NCBI GenBank assembly: GCA_900549295.1
Contig: URNG01000014.1
Location: 1-39,842 of the forward strand
Direction: 5' to 3'
Origin: an uncultured Rhodocyclaceae bacterium
GTDB lineage: Bacteria > Pseudomonadota > Gammaproteobacteria > Burkholderiales > Rhodocyclaceae
DNA length: 39,842 bases
Shown: one piece after another, positions 15,834 to 24,567 of the stretch
Layout: the number at the start of each line of letters is the position of its first letter
How positions within the stretch are numbered: the stretch's first letter is position 1
Notes under the pieces: model-generated
What the model was told of the DNA's origin: nothing
The model's database searches: none
Seen by the model: only the letters and a program-made list of their open reading frames with translations
Translations under genes and position numbers: made by a program

Positions 15834-16526
15834 TCACCAGGCGGGCGTTTCCACCGCTGCCGGCGGCGGAGGTTCCGGCAACCAGGCACCGCTCGCACCA
15901 TAGACGGCCAGACCCGCCACGGCCAGCGCCAGCACAAAAGCAAGCACGCCGCCGCCACGCGCCGATTCCCCATCTTCCGAGGCTTTCCAGCCCAGCACCA
16001 TGGGTTTGACCAGATTGTCCTTCTTCACATGAGCGTAGAAAAGAATCGCCGCCACGTGCAGGGCAACCAGGGCAAGCAGCACATTGACGACCAGATGGTG
16101 CCAGCGCGTCGCCAGATTGCTGATGTCCCGCCCGACGAGATCGTAAAGCGGCCCGGTGAAGGCGATATCGTCATTGGCCACCAGACCGCTCAGGACCTGA
16201 AACAGCAACACCCCGAGCAGACCGAAAACCGAAAATGCGCCCAGGGGGTTATGTCCATGTCCGCGCCATTCTCCACGCAAGTAGGCGGCTACTTTCTTCG
16301 GCGTCGGGAAGAAATTGAAGAAACGGGCATAGGTCGAGCCGAGAAAACCCCACGCGATGCGAAACACCAGCAAACCCAGCACCACCAGCCCCAGGACACC
16401 ATGCCACCGGATCAGATTGCCCCCCACCTTGCCGCTCACCACCAGGGCAATGACGGCCGCGACCAGCAACCAGTGAAACAGGCGAATGGGCAGATCCCAG
16501 ATCAGAATTTTTCGTTCGGAATGCAT
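15834..16526 (-). CDS. Cytochrome b561 family membrane protein
   Basis: The 230-residue protein has about five hydrophobic segments. It opens with WDLPIRLFHWLLV, the diheme/NiFe-hydrogenase-type b561 start whose His binds heme; further His residues occur in IRWHGVLG, LATRWHHLV and VALHVAA. It probably moves electrons between the quinone pool and a c-type cytochrome. The start at 16526 (MHSERKILIW) is preferred over an in-frame start 12 codons upstream that lacks family similarity. It follows the cytochrome c' gene on the same strand with 69 bases between them, a pairing known from other betaproteobacteria. Confidence 0.9.
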   Translation of the reverse strand: MHSERKILIWDLPIRLFHWLLVAAVIALVVSGKVGGNLIRWHGVLGLVVLGLLVFRIAWGFLGSTYARFFNFFPTPKKVAAYLRGEWRGHGHNPLGAFSVFGLLGVLLFQVLSGLVANDDIAFTGPLYDLVGRDISNLATRWHHLVVNVLLALVALHVAAILFYAHVKKDNLVKPMVLGWKASEDGESARGGGVLAFVLALAVAGLAVYGASGAWLPEPPPPAAVETPAW

Positions 16527-16595
16527 GCGCGGTCTCCAGAGAGAAAAAGCAAAAAAGGGCACCGCAGGGTGCCCCGGTCATCCGGCAGGCGGAAG

Positions 16596-17048
16596 TTACT
16601 TGGTGCGGTAGTCGTCGTGGCAAGCCTTGCAGGTGCCGCCGAGCGTGCCAAACGCCGTCTTGACCGCAGCGGCGTCGCCGGTTGCCGCAACCTTGGCCAG
16701 CTCGTTGGCGGCCTTGTTGAAGTCGCCGGCGATCTTGCCGACTTTCGGACCGTCGGTGAACAGGGCCGGCTTGACGCGGGTATCGACCCAGCCCTTGCCC
16801 TTGTCGCTGCCCGGCACGTAGAGCGATCCCATGCCCGAATTGGCGATGGCCTGGATCACGGTGGCGGCCTTCTGCACCTCGTCCTTGTTGTAATTGCCTT
16901 GCAGGTTGGCATCGATGCGGGCCATGTTCCAGGCCAGGGTGCCGTAGGCGGATTGACGCCATTTGATGGCGTCCTCGACCTTCACCTGGGCGTGCGCGGT
17001 AGCGGTCAGGGCGGTGGCCAGGGCGGCGATCAGCAGTTTGCTTTTCAT
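16596..17048 (-). CDS. Cytochrome c'
   Basis: A 150-residue periplasmic protein with a signal peptide (cleavage likely after AHA, about residue 20) and a four-helix body. The heme motif CKACH is at 140-144 near the C-terminus, as in class II cytochromes c. Family members bind NO and CO at a five-coordinate heme and help resist nitrosative stress in denitrifiers. AACGGAG precedes the start by 8 to 10 bases. The 5' leader contains a terminator-like hairpin. Confidence 0.93.
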   Translation of the reverse strand: MKSKLLIAALATALTATAHAQVKVEDAIKWRQSAYGTLAWNMARIDANLQGNYNKDEVQKAATVIQAIANSGMGSLYVPGSDKGKGWVDTRVKPALFTDGPKVGKIAGDFNKAANELAKVAATGDAAAVKTAFGTLGGTCKACHDDYRTK

Positions 17049-17080
17049 CTTGTGTTCTCCGTTGTATCGAAAATAAAAAT

Positions 17081-17128
17081 AAACCCGCTTGAAGCATCCA
17101 GGGTACGAGCGAGGCAGCCAGCGGGTTT
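17081..17128 (-). promoter_or_regulatory. Terminator-like hairpin in the cytochrome c' leader
   Basis: On the minus strand the arms AAACCCGCT (17128-17120) and AGCGGGTTT (17089-17081) enclose about 30 bases and are followed by ATTTTTATTTT. It lies between a -10-like TAGAAT (17147-17142) and the start codon, so it could terminate leader transcripts or end a short RNA. Confidence 0.5.
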
Positions 17129-17141
17129 GATTTACCTCAGA

Positions 17142-17147
17142 ATTCTA
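17142..17147 (-). promoter_or_regulatory. -10 element of the cytochrome c' gene
   Basis: TAGAAT on the minus strand lies about 94 bases upstream of the cytochrome c' start codon. No strong -35 is seen at 16-18 bases upstream, so an activator might be needed. Confidence 0.4.
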
Positions 17148-17269
17148 CCCCGGAAGATCGTCATACAGCCTATGCTGATACAGATTGATACAAAGGCCGC
17201 AGCCGCGACCGAGGCTTGAAAAGCCACGTTTTTCCGCTACACGCCGGCATTGCACCAGCCGCCAATTGA

Positions 17270-17300
17270 AAAACCCCGGTTCTTCACGAACCGGGGTTTT
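17270..17300 (-). terminator. Rho-independent terminator after icd
   Basis: A perfect 13-bp stem AAAACCCCGGTTC/GAACCGGGGTTTT with a 5-base loop lies 23 bases after the icd stop. The symmetric A/T flanks allow termination in both directions. Confidence 0.9.
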
Positions 17301-17322
17301 CGCTGGCGCGACAGTCGTGCGC

Positions 17323-19560
17323 TCAGCCGCGGGCGGCCTTCAGCGCCGCGTTCAGCGTCGGACTCGGGCGCATCACCGCCTTGCACTTCTCGGCGTCGGC
17401 CTTGTAGTAGCCGCCGATGTCCACCGGCTTGCCCTGCACCGTCTTCAGCTCGGCGACGATGGTCGCTTCGTTGTCGCTCAATGCCTTGGCGAGCTTGGCG
17501 AAGTAGGCGGCCAGTTCGGCGTCTTCCTTCTGCACCGCCAGTTCCTGCGCCCAGTACATCGCGAGGTAGAACTGCGAGCCGCGGTTGTCGAGTTCGCCGG
17601 TTTTCGGCGAGGGCGACTTGTTGTTGTCGAGCAGCTTGCCGGTGGCGGCATCCAGCGTCCTGGCGAGCAGCTTGGCGCGGGCGTTGTTTTCCTTGATACC
17701 GAGGTCTTCCAGCGACACGGCGAGCGCCAGGAATTCGCCGAGCGAATCCCAGCGCAGGTGGTTTTCCTGCGTCAGTTGCTGGACGTGCTTCGGGGCCGAG
17801 CCGCCGGCGCCGGTTTCGTACATGCCGCCGCCGTTCATCAGCGGCACGATGGACAGCATCTTGGCGCTGGTGCCGAGTTCCATGATCGGGAACAGGTCGG
17901 TCAGGTAGTCGCGCAGGATGTTGCCGGTGACCGAGATGGTGTCCAGCCCGCGTGCAACGCGCTCCAGCGTGAAGCGCATGGCGCGCACCTGGCTCATGAT
18001 GTGGATTTCCAGACCGCTGGTGTCGTAATCCTTGAGGTATTTCTGCACCTTCTTGATCAGTTCGTTCTCGTGCGGACGGTAGGGATCGAGCCAGAACACC
18101 GCCGGCATCCCGGAATTGCGGGCGCGGGTGACGGCGAGCTTGACCCAGTCGCGGATCGGCGCGTCCTTGACCTGGCACATGCGCCAGATGTCGCCGGCTT
18201 CGACGTTTTGCGTCAGCAGCACTTCGCCAGTGTCGATGTCGACGATGTTGGCGATGCCGTCCTCGGCGATCTCATAGGTCTTGTCGTGCGAGCCGTATTC
18301 TTCCGCCTTCTGCGCCATCAGGCCGACGTTCGGCACCGTACCCATGGTGCGCGGGTCGAAGTTGCCGTTCCATTTGCAGAAGTTGATCATCTCCTGGTAG
18401 ATGCGGGCGAAGGTCGATTCCGGCATGACGGCCTTGGCATCGTACTGCTTGCCGTCGGAACCCCACATCTTGCCGCCCTGGCGGATCATCGCCGGCATCG
18501 AGGCATCGACGATGATGTCGTTCGGCGAATGGAAATTGGTGATGCCCTTGGCCGAATCGACCATCGCCAGCTCCGGGCGATGCTCGTGGCAGGCGTGCAG
18601 GTCGCGGATGATTTCGTCGTGCTTGGATTCGGGCAGGGTCTTGATCTTCTCGTACAGATCGACCATGCCGTTATTGACGTTGATGCCCAGTTCGGCGAAG
18701 GTCTGCGCGTGCTTCTCGAAGGCGTCCTTGTAGTAGATCTTGACGCAGTGGCCGAAAACGATCGGGTGCGAAACCTTCATCATCGTCGCCTTGACGTGCA
18801 GCGAGAAGAGGATGCCGGCTTGACGGCAATCTTCCAGTTCCTTCTCGTAGAACTCGCACAGCGCCTTCTTGCTCATGAACATGGAGTCGATGATCTCGCC
18901 TTCGAGCAGCTTGACTTCCGGTTTCAGCACCGTGCTCTTGCCGCCCTTGCCGAGCAGTTCCATGCGCACGCGGCGCGGTTTGTCGAGCGTCAGCGACTTT
19001 TCGCCGTGGTAGAAGTCGCCGCCGTGCATGTGGGAAACGTGGGTTTGCGACCACTGCTTCCACTCGCCCATCGAATGCGGGTTCTTCTTGGCGTAGTTCT
19101 TGACCGCGGCGGGCGCGCGGCGATCCGAGTTGCCCTCGCGCAGCACCGGATTCACCGCCGAACCCAGGCACTTGCCGTAGCGGGCGGCGATGTTCTTTTC
19201 CTCGTCGGTGGTCGGGTTTTCCGGGTAATCCGGCAGCTTGTAGCCCTTGTCCTGCAATTCCTTGAGACATGCCTTCAACTGCGCCACCGAAGCGGAAATA
19301 TTGGGCAGCTTGATGATGTTGGCGTCCGGATCGAGCGTTTTCTTGCCCAGTTCGGCCAAGGTGTTGGGCACGCGCTGCGCTTCTTCCAGATACTCGGGAA
19401 ACTCGGCAAGCATGCGCGCCGAAACGGAAATGTCGGCTTTCTCGACCGCAATGCCGGCCGGCTCGGTAAAGGTGCGGATGATCGGCAAAAAAGCACAAGT
19501 CGCCAGCAGCGGCGCCTCGTCGGTGAGCGTGTAGATAATCTTGGACTTGCCTTGCGACAT
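17323..19560 (-). CDS. icd: Isocitrate dehydrogenase (NADP+), monomeric type
   Basis: The TCA-cycle enzyme converts isocitrate to 2-oxoglutarate and CO2 with NADP+. The 745-residue length and opening SKIIYTLTDEAPLLATCAFLPI are specific to the monomeric class, unrelated in length to the usual 416-residue homodimer. Other class segments are NPVLREGNSDRRAP, FSLHVKATMMKVSHPIVFGH and NGGGMYETGAGGSAPKHVQQ. AGGGGG lies just before the ATG. It is flanked by a leader palindrome and its own terminator, so it is likely transcribed alone. Confidence 0.98.
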   Translation of the reverse strand: MSQGKSKIIYTLTDEAPLLATCAFLPIIRTFTEPAGIAVEKADISVSARMLAEFPEYLEEAQRVPNTLAELGKKTLDPDANIIKLPNISASVAQLKACLKELQDKGYKLPDYPENPTTDEEKNIAARYGKCLGSAVNPVLREGNSDRRAPAAVKNYAKKNPHSMGEWKQWSQTHVSHMHGGDFYHGEKSLTLDKPRRVRMELLGKGGKSTVLKPEVKLLEGEIIDSMFMSKKALCEFYEKELEDCRQAGILFSLHVKATMMKVSHPIVFGHCVKIYYKDAFEKHAQTFAELGINVNNGMVDLYEKIKTLPESKHDEIIRDLHACHEHRPELAMVDSAKGITNFHSPNDIIVDASMPAMIRQGGKMWGSDGKQYDAKAVMPESTFARIYQEMINFCKWNGNFDPRTMGTVPNVGLMAQKAEEYGSHDKTYEIAEDGIANIVDIDTGEVLLTQNVEAGDIWRMCQVKDAPIRDWVKLAVTRARNSGMPAVFWLDPYRPHENELIKKVQKYLKDYDTSGLEIHIMSQVRAMRFTLERVARGLDTISVTGNILRDYLTDLFPIMELGTSAKMLSIVPLMNGGGMYETGAGGSAPKHVQQLTQENHLRWDSLGEFLALAVSLEDLGIKENNARAKLLARTLDAATGKLLDNNKSPSPKTGELDNRGSQFYLAMYWAQELAVQKEDAELAAYFAKLAKALSDNEATIVAELKTVQGKPVDIGGYYKADAEKCKAVMRPSPTLNAALKAARG

Positions 19561-19589
19561 GCTAACCCCCTGAGATGGTTTCAATATGC

Positions 19590-19612
19590 GAGCCGGCACG
19601 ATACGCCGGCTC
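19590..19612. promoter_or_regulatory. 8-bp inverted repeat in the icd leader
   Basis: GAGCCGGC and GCCGGCTC flank a 7-base spacer (ACGATAC), 30 to 52 bases upstream of the icd start. It could be an operator or an mRNA hairpin. The remaining gap to 19747 shows no gene. Confidence 0.45.
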
Positions 19613-19747
19613 CCTTGCACAACACTTACAAAACTCCGGGAGTATCTCGAAGGGGTGGCTTGCGGTCAATGGTGCAAGTCAATTTCACGATGCGAGAAAA
19701 CGGCAGCCCAATTGCCCAGGGTAGCTCAGGGCACTCAAGGCCGCCGC

Positions 19748-21178
19748 TCACACATTTTCGTCAGCCCGCAGAAAACGCCATTGCCCCGCCGCCAGCTTGC
19801 CCAGGCGCAGGTGGCCGATGCGGGTGCGCTGCACGCTTTTCACGTTCAGCCCGACCGCTTCGCACATGCGCTGCAAGGGACGCGTCTGCCCTTCGCGCAC
19901 GATGAAATGCAACTGGCCTGGGTCAAGCTGCTTGACCCAGGTTTTGCCGAGCGCGCGGCCATTGAGCGGCAAACCCTCGCGCAAGAGTTCCAGATCCTTG
20001 CGGCTCAATTCACCGCTGATGCGCACCAGATATTCGCGCTCCAACTCGCGCTCGTCCGCCAGCAGACGGCGCGCCGTGCCGCCGCTGCGGGTCAGCACCA
20101 AGAGGCCGCTGGCTCCGGTTTCCAGATTTCCAGCCGCCACCAGATTGCGCAGCATCCACGGCTGCAAGGCCGGATCGCCCGGTTGCGCAACGCGGTTTTC
20201 CTCGGTCAGCAGGGTCAAGGCCACCTGCTCACCCCCCTTCGCACCGCTCCACTCGCAACTGTAGCCCGCCGGTTTGTGCAGCAGAAAAGTGACTTCGCGG
20301 GGAGCAGGCACACTCGTTGGCCCGGCATCCTGACGCACCTCGATCTGCGCCTCGGGGGCGATGCGCGCGCCCAGTTGGCCGATGCGCTCACCATCGACCC
20401 ACACCCAGCCGCGCTCGATCCACAGATCGGCCTCGCGGCGCGAGGCCAAGCCGCGTTCGACCATGACCTTGGAGAGGCGCACGCCGGACGGCGCGGGCGC
20501 GGCGACCGGCAACGGCTTGGCTGCGGGCGGTTTTTCCCTGGGGGCAAAGCTTCTTGCCGGAGATTTCCCTGGTTCTGTCTTACCTTTGCCGGAGCGCATT
20601 TCTCCGGCGACCGGCTTGCCCTCGGCGGGGGTTTTGCTGCCGAACGCGCCTGCCGGTTTTTTCCCCGGCAGCCGGTCAGCCGGCGTTTTTCGCGCGCTGT
20701 TTTTGGCACCGTATTTTGCGCCGCCTCGCGCATCATCGGCACGCGGTTTCAGCGGCCCGCGCTTTTCCCCGGCGCGCGCCTCGCCCCACTTGGAGTAGGC
20801 CGTTTTGGCGGGTTCGGCCACGGCGTCCCCGGCGCTTTCCGCAAGCACCGCCGGTTTGGGACGGCGCGTCAATGCGCCGCCGCGTACCGGGCGCTTGCGC
20901 GCCGCGCCTTCGGCACCTGCCACGGACTTGGCGACACCCAGACGACCACTGGTCGATACCGGAGCGGGCGGCTCGGCATCGAACCGGGCCGCCTCGGCAG
21001 GCATTGCGGGCAAGGTCTCCGGCGCGGTTTTGTCAGCGGCTTTTTTGTCAGCCGCCCGCCTTGGTGTTTGCTGCGACGCCTGCTTCGGCGTTTTCTGCGC
21101 CGGTTTGCCGTCGGCCTCGGCAGCGACTTCGGCCTCGGGCTTGCGCCACTTCGCCCAGGGATCGTCCGTCTGGCTCAT
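19748..21178 (-). CDS. RluB/RluF/RsuA-family rRNA pseudouridine synthase-like protein with long N-terminal tail
   Basis: The protein has 476 residues. The first 220 or so are low-complexity, rich in Ala, Lys, Pro and Gly, and probably disordered and basic. An S4 RNA-binding domain follows (VRLSKVMVERGLASRREADLWIERGWVWVDGE), then a pseudouridine synthase domain. The catalytic motif, normally GRLDxxTxGLL, reads GNLETGASGLLVLT, so the catalytic Asp appears as Glu. The protein may be catalytically altered, or belong to a subgroup I do not recognise. It overlaps the FKBP gene by 4 bases. Confidence 0.8.
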   Translation of the reverse strand: MSQTDDPWAKWRKPEAEVAAEADGKPAQKTPKQASQQTPRRAADKKAADKTAPETLPAMPAEAARFDAEPPAPVSTSGRLGVAKSVAGAEGAARKRPVRGGALTRRPKPAVLAESAGDAVAEPAKTAYSKWGEARAGEKRGPLKPRADDARGGAKYGAKNSARKTPADRLPGKKPAGAFGSKTPAEGKPVAGEMRSGKGKTEPGKSPARSFAPREKPPAAKPLPVAAPAPSGVRLSKVMVERGLASRREADLWIERGWVWVDGERIGQLGARIAPEAQIEVRQDAGPTSVPAPREVTFLLHKPAGYSCEWSGAKGGEQVALTLLTEENRVAQPGDPALQPWMLRNLVAAGNLETGASGLLVLTRSGGTARRLLADERELEREYLVRISGELSRKDLELLREGLPLNGRALGKTWVKQLDPGQLHFIVREGQTRPLQRMCEAVGLNVKSVQRTRIGHLRLGKLAAGQWRFLRADENV

Positions 21179-21519
21179 TGCAGGTCGAGCAGTTCGACTT
21201 CGAAGATCAGCGTCGCGTTCGGCGGAATCACGCCGCCCGCGCCGCGCGCGCCATAACCCAGGTCGGCAGGAATGGTCAGCTTGCGGGTGCCGCCGATCAG
21301 CATGCCCTGCACGCCTTCGTCCCAGCCCTTGATGACGTGGCCGCGCCCGAGCGGAAACTGGAAGGGATCATTGCGATCCTTGCTCGAATCGAACTTGCTG
21401 CCGTTTTCCAGCCAGCCGGTGTAGTGCACCGTGACCAGATCGCCCGCCTGCGCCGCGCGCCCCGTGCCGGGGACGGTATCTTCGTAAACCAGCCCGGAAG
21501 CCGTCGTGATTGCTGCCAT
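21175..21519 (-). CDS. FKBP-type peptidyl-prolyl cis-trans isomerase
   Basis: A 114-residue single-domain FKBP without signal peptide, so cytoplasmic. Hallmarks are VTVHYTGWLENGSKFDSS, GRGHVIKGWDEGVQGM, IPADLGYGARGAGGVIPPNATLIFEVELLDL. The start at 21519 (MAAITTASG) matches the family; the longer in-frame start at 21552 would overlap the rplU promoter area. It is upstream of the pseudouridine synthase-like gene and translationally coupled to it. Confidence 0.95.
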   Translation of the reverse strand: MAAITTASGLVYEDTVPGTGRAAQAGDLVTVHYTGWLENGSKFDSSKDRNDPFQFPLGRGHVIKGWDEGVQGMLIGGTRKLTIPADLGYGARGAGGVIPPNATLIFEVELLDLQ

Positions 21520-21581
21520 GTCTGCGCTCCAAAAAGGGACGCAGTCTAGCACAGCGGGGCCAAAAAAATTGCGCCAAGGCT

Positions 21582-21609
21582 TTGACCTATTGGCAGTTTT
21601 CCGTATAAT
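21582..21609 (+). promoter_or_regulatory. Strong sigma70 promoter of rplU-rpmA
   Basis: TTGACC (21582-21587), a 16-base spacer and a consensus TATAAT (21604-21609). Transcription should begin near 21616, giving a leader of about 55 bases. Confidence 0.85.
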
Positions 21610-21670
21610 ACGCGGTTCTTTGCAGCACCCTTTGTTTCAATTTCCGTTTTTCATTTTCGGAGTCCAACTC

Positions 21671-21982
21671 ATGTATGCGGTCGTAAAAACCGGTGGCAAG
21701 CAGTATCGCGTGTCCGCTGGCCAAAAACTCAAAGTAGAACAGATACCGGCAGAAGTTGGCGCAGAAATCACCCTCGATCAAGTCCTCATGGTGGGCGAAG
21801 GCGAGTCGGTGAAGGTCGGCGCCCCCCTCGTCGCTGGTGCTTCCATCAAATGCACCGTGGTGTCCCAGGGCCGTCACGACAAGGTCAAGATCTTCAAGAT
21901 GCGCCGTCGCAAGCACTATCAGAAGCGCCAGGGCCATCGTCAGAATTACACCGAACTGCGCATCGATTCGATCGCGGCCTGA
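21671..21982 (+). CDS. rplU: 50S ribosomal protein L21
   Basis: The 103-residue protein opens MYAVVKTGGKQYRVSAGQKL and ends with the basic segment KMRRRKHYQKRQGHRQNYT, both diagnostic for L21, which binds 23S rRNA. CGGAG precedes the ATG. It is the first gene of the conserved rplU-rpmA-obgE cluster. Confidence 0.98.
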   Translation: MYAVVKTGGKQYRVSAGQKLKVEQIPAEVGAEITLDQVLMVGEGESVKVGAPLVAGASIKCTVVSQGRHDKVKIFKMRRRKHYQKRQGHRQNYTELRIDSIAA

Positions 21983-22000
21983 GTTTAAGGAGCACTCCAC

Positions 22001-22264
22001 ATGGCACACAAAAAAGCAGGCGGCAGTTCGCGTAACGGCCGCGACTCACAGGCACAGCGACTGGGCGTCAAGCGCTACGGCGGTCAATTCGTGCTGGCCG
22101 GCAACATCATCGTCCGCCAGCGCGGCACCGAATTCCACCCCGGCGAAAACGTCGGCTGCGGCAAGGATCACACCCTGTTCGCACTGAAGGACGGCGTGGT
22201 GCAGTTCTCGATCAAGGGCGAAAAGAAGCGCCGCACGGTCACCATCGTCCCGGCTGCTGAATAA
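22001..22264 (+). CDS. rpmA: 50S ribosomal protein L27
   Basis: The 87-residue protein starts MAHKKAGGSSRNGRDSQAQR, the tail that reaches the peptidyl transferase centre, with no N-terminal extension needing cleavage. The remaining family segment is GTEFHPGENVGCGKDHTLFA. AAGGAG lies about 10 bases before the ATG. Confidence 0.98.
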   Translation: MAHKKAGGSSRNGRDSQAQRLGVKRYGGQFVLAGNIIVRQRGTEFHPGENVGCGKDHTLFALKDGVVQFSIKGEKKRRTVTIVPAAE

Positions 22265-22283
22265 TTCAGCCCGGCGACACCTC

Positions 22284-22312
22284 GAAAGCCCTGTCCGCCG
22301 GATAGGGCTTTT
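22284..22312 (+). terminator. Terminator or attenuator between rpmA and obgE
   Basis: AAAGCCCTGTCC and GGATAGGGCTTT pair (one G-T) around GCC and are followed by TT. Since obgE starts 22 bases later on the same strand, it may reduce rather than stop read-through. Confidence 0.75.
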
Positions 22313-22333
22313 TAGTTTCAGGAGGCGGAAAAC

Positions 22334-23425
22334 ATGAAGTTCATCGACGAAGCCAAAATTTACGTCAAAGCCGGCGACGGCGGTAACGGCATCGCCACTT
22401 TCCGCCGCGAGAAATACATTCCGATGGGCGGCCCCAACGGCGGCGACGGCGGGCGCGGCGGCAGCATCCATGTGATTGCCGACCGCAACATCAACACCCT
22501 GGTCGATTACCGCTACACCCGCAAATTTCTCGGCCAGCGCGGCGAGAACGGCGGCAGCGCCGATTGCTACGGCAAGGGCGGCGACGACATCGTGCTGCGC
22601 ATGCCGGTCGGCACCGTGGTCAGCGATCTGAATACCGGCGAGGTGCTGGCCGATCTCGACGTGCACGACAAGAAAGTGCTGCTTGCCAAGGGCGGCAAGG
22701 GCGGGCTCGGCAACACCCACTTCAAGTCCTCGACCAACCGCGCTCCGCGCCAATGCACCAAGGGCGAGCCGGGCGAGGAATTCGACATCGCGCTGGAATT
22801 GCGCGTGATCGCCGACGTCGGCCTGCTCGGCCTGCCCAATGCCGGCAAGAGCACGCTGATCCGCGCCGTTTCCGCCGCCCGCCCCAAGGTGGCGGATTAC
22901 CCCTTCACCACCCTGCATCCCAATCTGGGCGTGGTGCGCGTCGGCGCTGAAAAGAGCTTCGTCATGGCCGACGTGCCGGGCCTGATCGAAGGCGCGGCCG
23001 ACGGCGCGGGCCTCGGCATCCGCTTTCTCAAGCACCTGCAACGCACGCGCATCCTGCTGCATCTGGTCGACATCGCCCCGCTCGATCCGGAAGCCGATCC
23101 GTTGCGCGATGCGCTCGCCATCGTCGGCGAACTCGTCAAGCACGACCCGACGCTGGCCGACAAACCGCGCTGGCTGGTCTTGAACAAGCTCGACCTGATC
23201 CCGGAAGAAGAACGCCAGAGCCGCATCGACGAGTTTCTCGCCGCCTATCGCGCGGCCACGCAATACGCCGGCCCGGTTTTTCCCATCGCCGCCATCACCG
23301 GCGACGGCACCAAGCCGCTCATCTACGCCCTGCAGGAGGCGCTCGAAGGCATGGCCCGCCCGGAAATCCCCGATGACGACGAAGGAGGGGGCGCTGCCAT
23401 CGAAACCCCGGAAAGCGCCACATGA
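22334..23425 (+). CDS. obgE: Obg-family GTPase
   Basis: This 363-residue GTPase acts in 50S ribosome assembly and stress control. The glycine-rich Obg fold covers about 1-158, and the G domain shows GLPNAGKSTLI (G1), the DVPGLIEGA segment (G3) and NKLDLI (G4). The acidic C-terminal tail is short. AGGAGG lies about 8 bases before the ATG. It overlaps proB by 4 bases. Confidence 0.98.
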   Translation: MKFIDEAKIYVKAGDGGNGIATFRREKYIPMGGPNGGDGGRGGSIHVIADRNINTLVDYRYTRKFLGQRGENGGSADCYGKGGDDIVLRMPVGTVVSDLNTGEVLADLDVHDKKVLLAKGGKGGLGNTHFKSSTNRAPRQCTKGEPGEEFDIALELRVIADVGLLGLPNAGKSTLIRAVSAARPKVADYPFTTLHPNLGVVRVGAEKSFVMADVPGLIEGAADGAGLGIRFLKHLQRTRILLHLVDIAPLDPEADPLRDALAIVGELVKHDPTLADKPRWLVLNKLDLIPEEERQSRIDEFLAAYRAATQYAGPVFPIAAITGDGTKPLIYALQEALEGMARPEIPDDDEGGGAAIETPESAT

Positions 23426-24540
23426 CCCCGCTCGCCGCCGCCCGCCGCCTCGTCGTCAAGGTCGGCTCCGCGCTCGTCACCGATAACGGCAACGGCCCCG
23501 ATCTGGCCGCCATAGCCGCCTGGGCGCGGCAGATCGCCGCCCTGCGCGCCGAAGGGCGGGAAATCGTGCTGGTGTCCTCCGGGGCAGTGGCCTGCGGCGT
23601 GCAACGCCTGGGCTGGCAGCGCCGGCCCAGAACCGTGCACGAAAAACAGGCCGCCGCCGCCGTCGGTCAGGCCGGGCTGGTGGAAGTCTATGAAGCCGCG
23701 TTCAGCCAGTACGGCCTGCGCACCGCGCAGATCCTGCTCACCCACGACGATCTGGCCGACCGCAAACGCTACCTGAACGCCCGCTCGACGCTGAACACCC
23801 TGCTCGAACTCGGCGTCATCCCCATCATCAACGAAAACGACACGGTGGCGACCAGCGAGATCAAGTTCGGCGACAACGACACCCTGGGCGCGCTGGTCGC
23901 CAATCTGCTCGAAGCCGACGCGCTCATCATCCTTACCGACCAGAAGGGGCTGTACACCGCCGATCCGCGCAAGTATCCCGACGCCCGCCTGATCGAAACC
24001 GCCGCCGCCGGCGACCCCGCGCTGGAGGAAATGGCTGGCGGTGCAGGCAGCCTGGTCGGCACCGGCGGCATGATAACCAAGGTGATTGCCGCCAAGCGCG
24101 CCGCCCGCAGCGGCGCTGCCACGGTGATCGCCAGCGGCCACGAGAACGATCCCATCCTGCGGCTGGCCCGCGGCGAAGCGCTCGGCACCCTGCTGGTTTC
24201 CGAAACGCCGCCGCTGGCGGCGCGCAAGCAATGGCTGGCGGATCATCTGCAGCTGGCTGGCCAGCTCACGCTGGATGCCGGCGCGGTCAGCGCCCTGCAA
24301 GCCGGAAAAAGCCTCCTGCCGGTCGGCATGACCGCCGTGCACGGCGATTTCGAGCGCGGCGCGGCCGTCGCCTGCCTGACCGAGGACGGCCGGGAAATCG
24401 CCCGCGGCCTGAGCAACTACGGTAGCAGCGAAGCGCGCCGCATCACGCGCAAAGGCACGGCGGAAATCGAAGCCATCCTGGGTTACGTCGAGGATGCCGA
24501 GATGATCCACCGCGACAATCTGATTCTGCTGACGCCGTAA
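23422..24540 (+). CDS. proB: Glutamate 5-kinase
   Basis: This enzyme catalyses the first step of proline synthesis, phosphorylating L-glutamate. The 372-residue protein has the amino acid kinase domain (VVKVGSALVT, LVSSGAVACG, NENDTVA, GTGGMITKVIAA) and a C-terminal PUA domain (about 280-365). That length is standard for the PUA-containing form. ATGA overlap with obgE suggests coupling. Its partner proA is not in the window. Confidence 0.97.
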   Translation: MTPLAAARRLVVKVGSALVTDNGNGPDLAAIAAWARQIAALRAEGREIVLVSSGAVACGVQRLGWQRRPRTVHEKQAAAAVGQAGLVEVYEAAFSQYGLRTAQILLTHDDLADRKRYLNARSTLNTLLELGVIPIINENDTVATSEIKFGDNDTLGALVANLLEADALIILTDQKGLYTADPRKYPDARLIETAAAGDPALEEMAGGAGSLVGTGGMITKVIAAKRAARSGAATVIASGHENDPILRLARGEALGTLLVSETPPLAARKQWLADHLQLAGQLTLDAGAVSALQAGKSLLPVGMTAVHGDFERGAAVACLTEDGREIARGLSNYGSSEARRITRKGTAEIEAILGYVEDAEMIHRDNLILLTP

Positions 24541-24567
24541 AAAAACCGGCCAACCGACAGATCAGAA

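Noticed and set aside
15651..17219. Plus-strand frame of 522 codons
   Set aside because: It runs antisense to cytochrome b561 and cytochrome c' and through a terminator; not a gene.
17185..19905. Open frame of 906 codons on the plus strand across icd
   Set aside because: It is antisense to a certain isocitrate dehydrogenase gene. High GC leaves long open frames opposite real genes; the protein has no recognisable domain.
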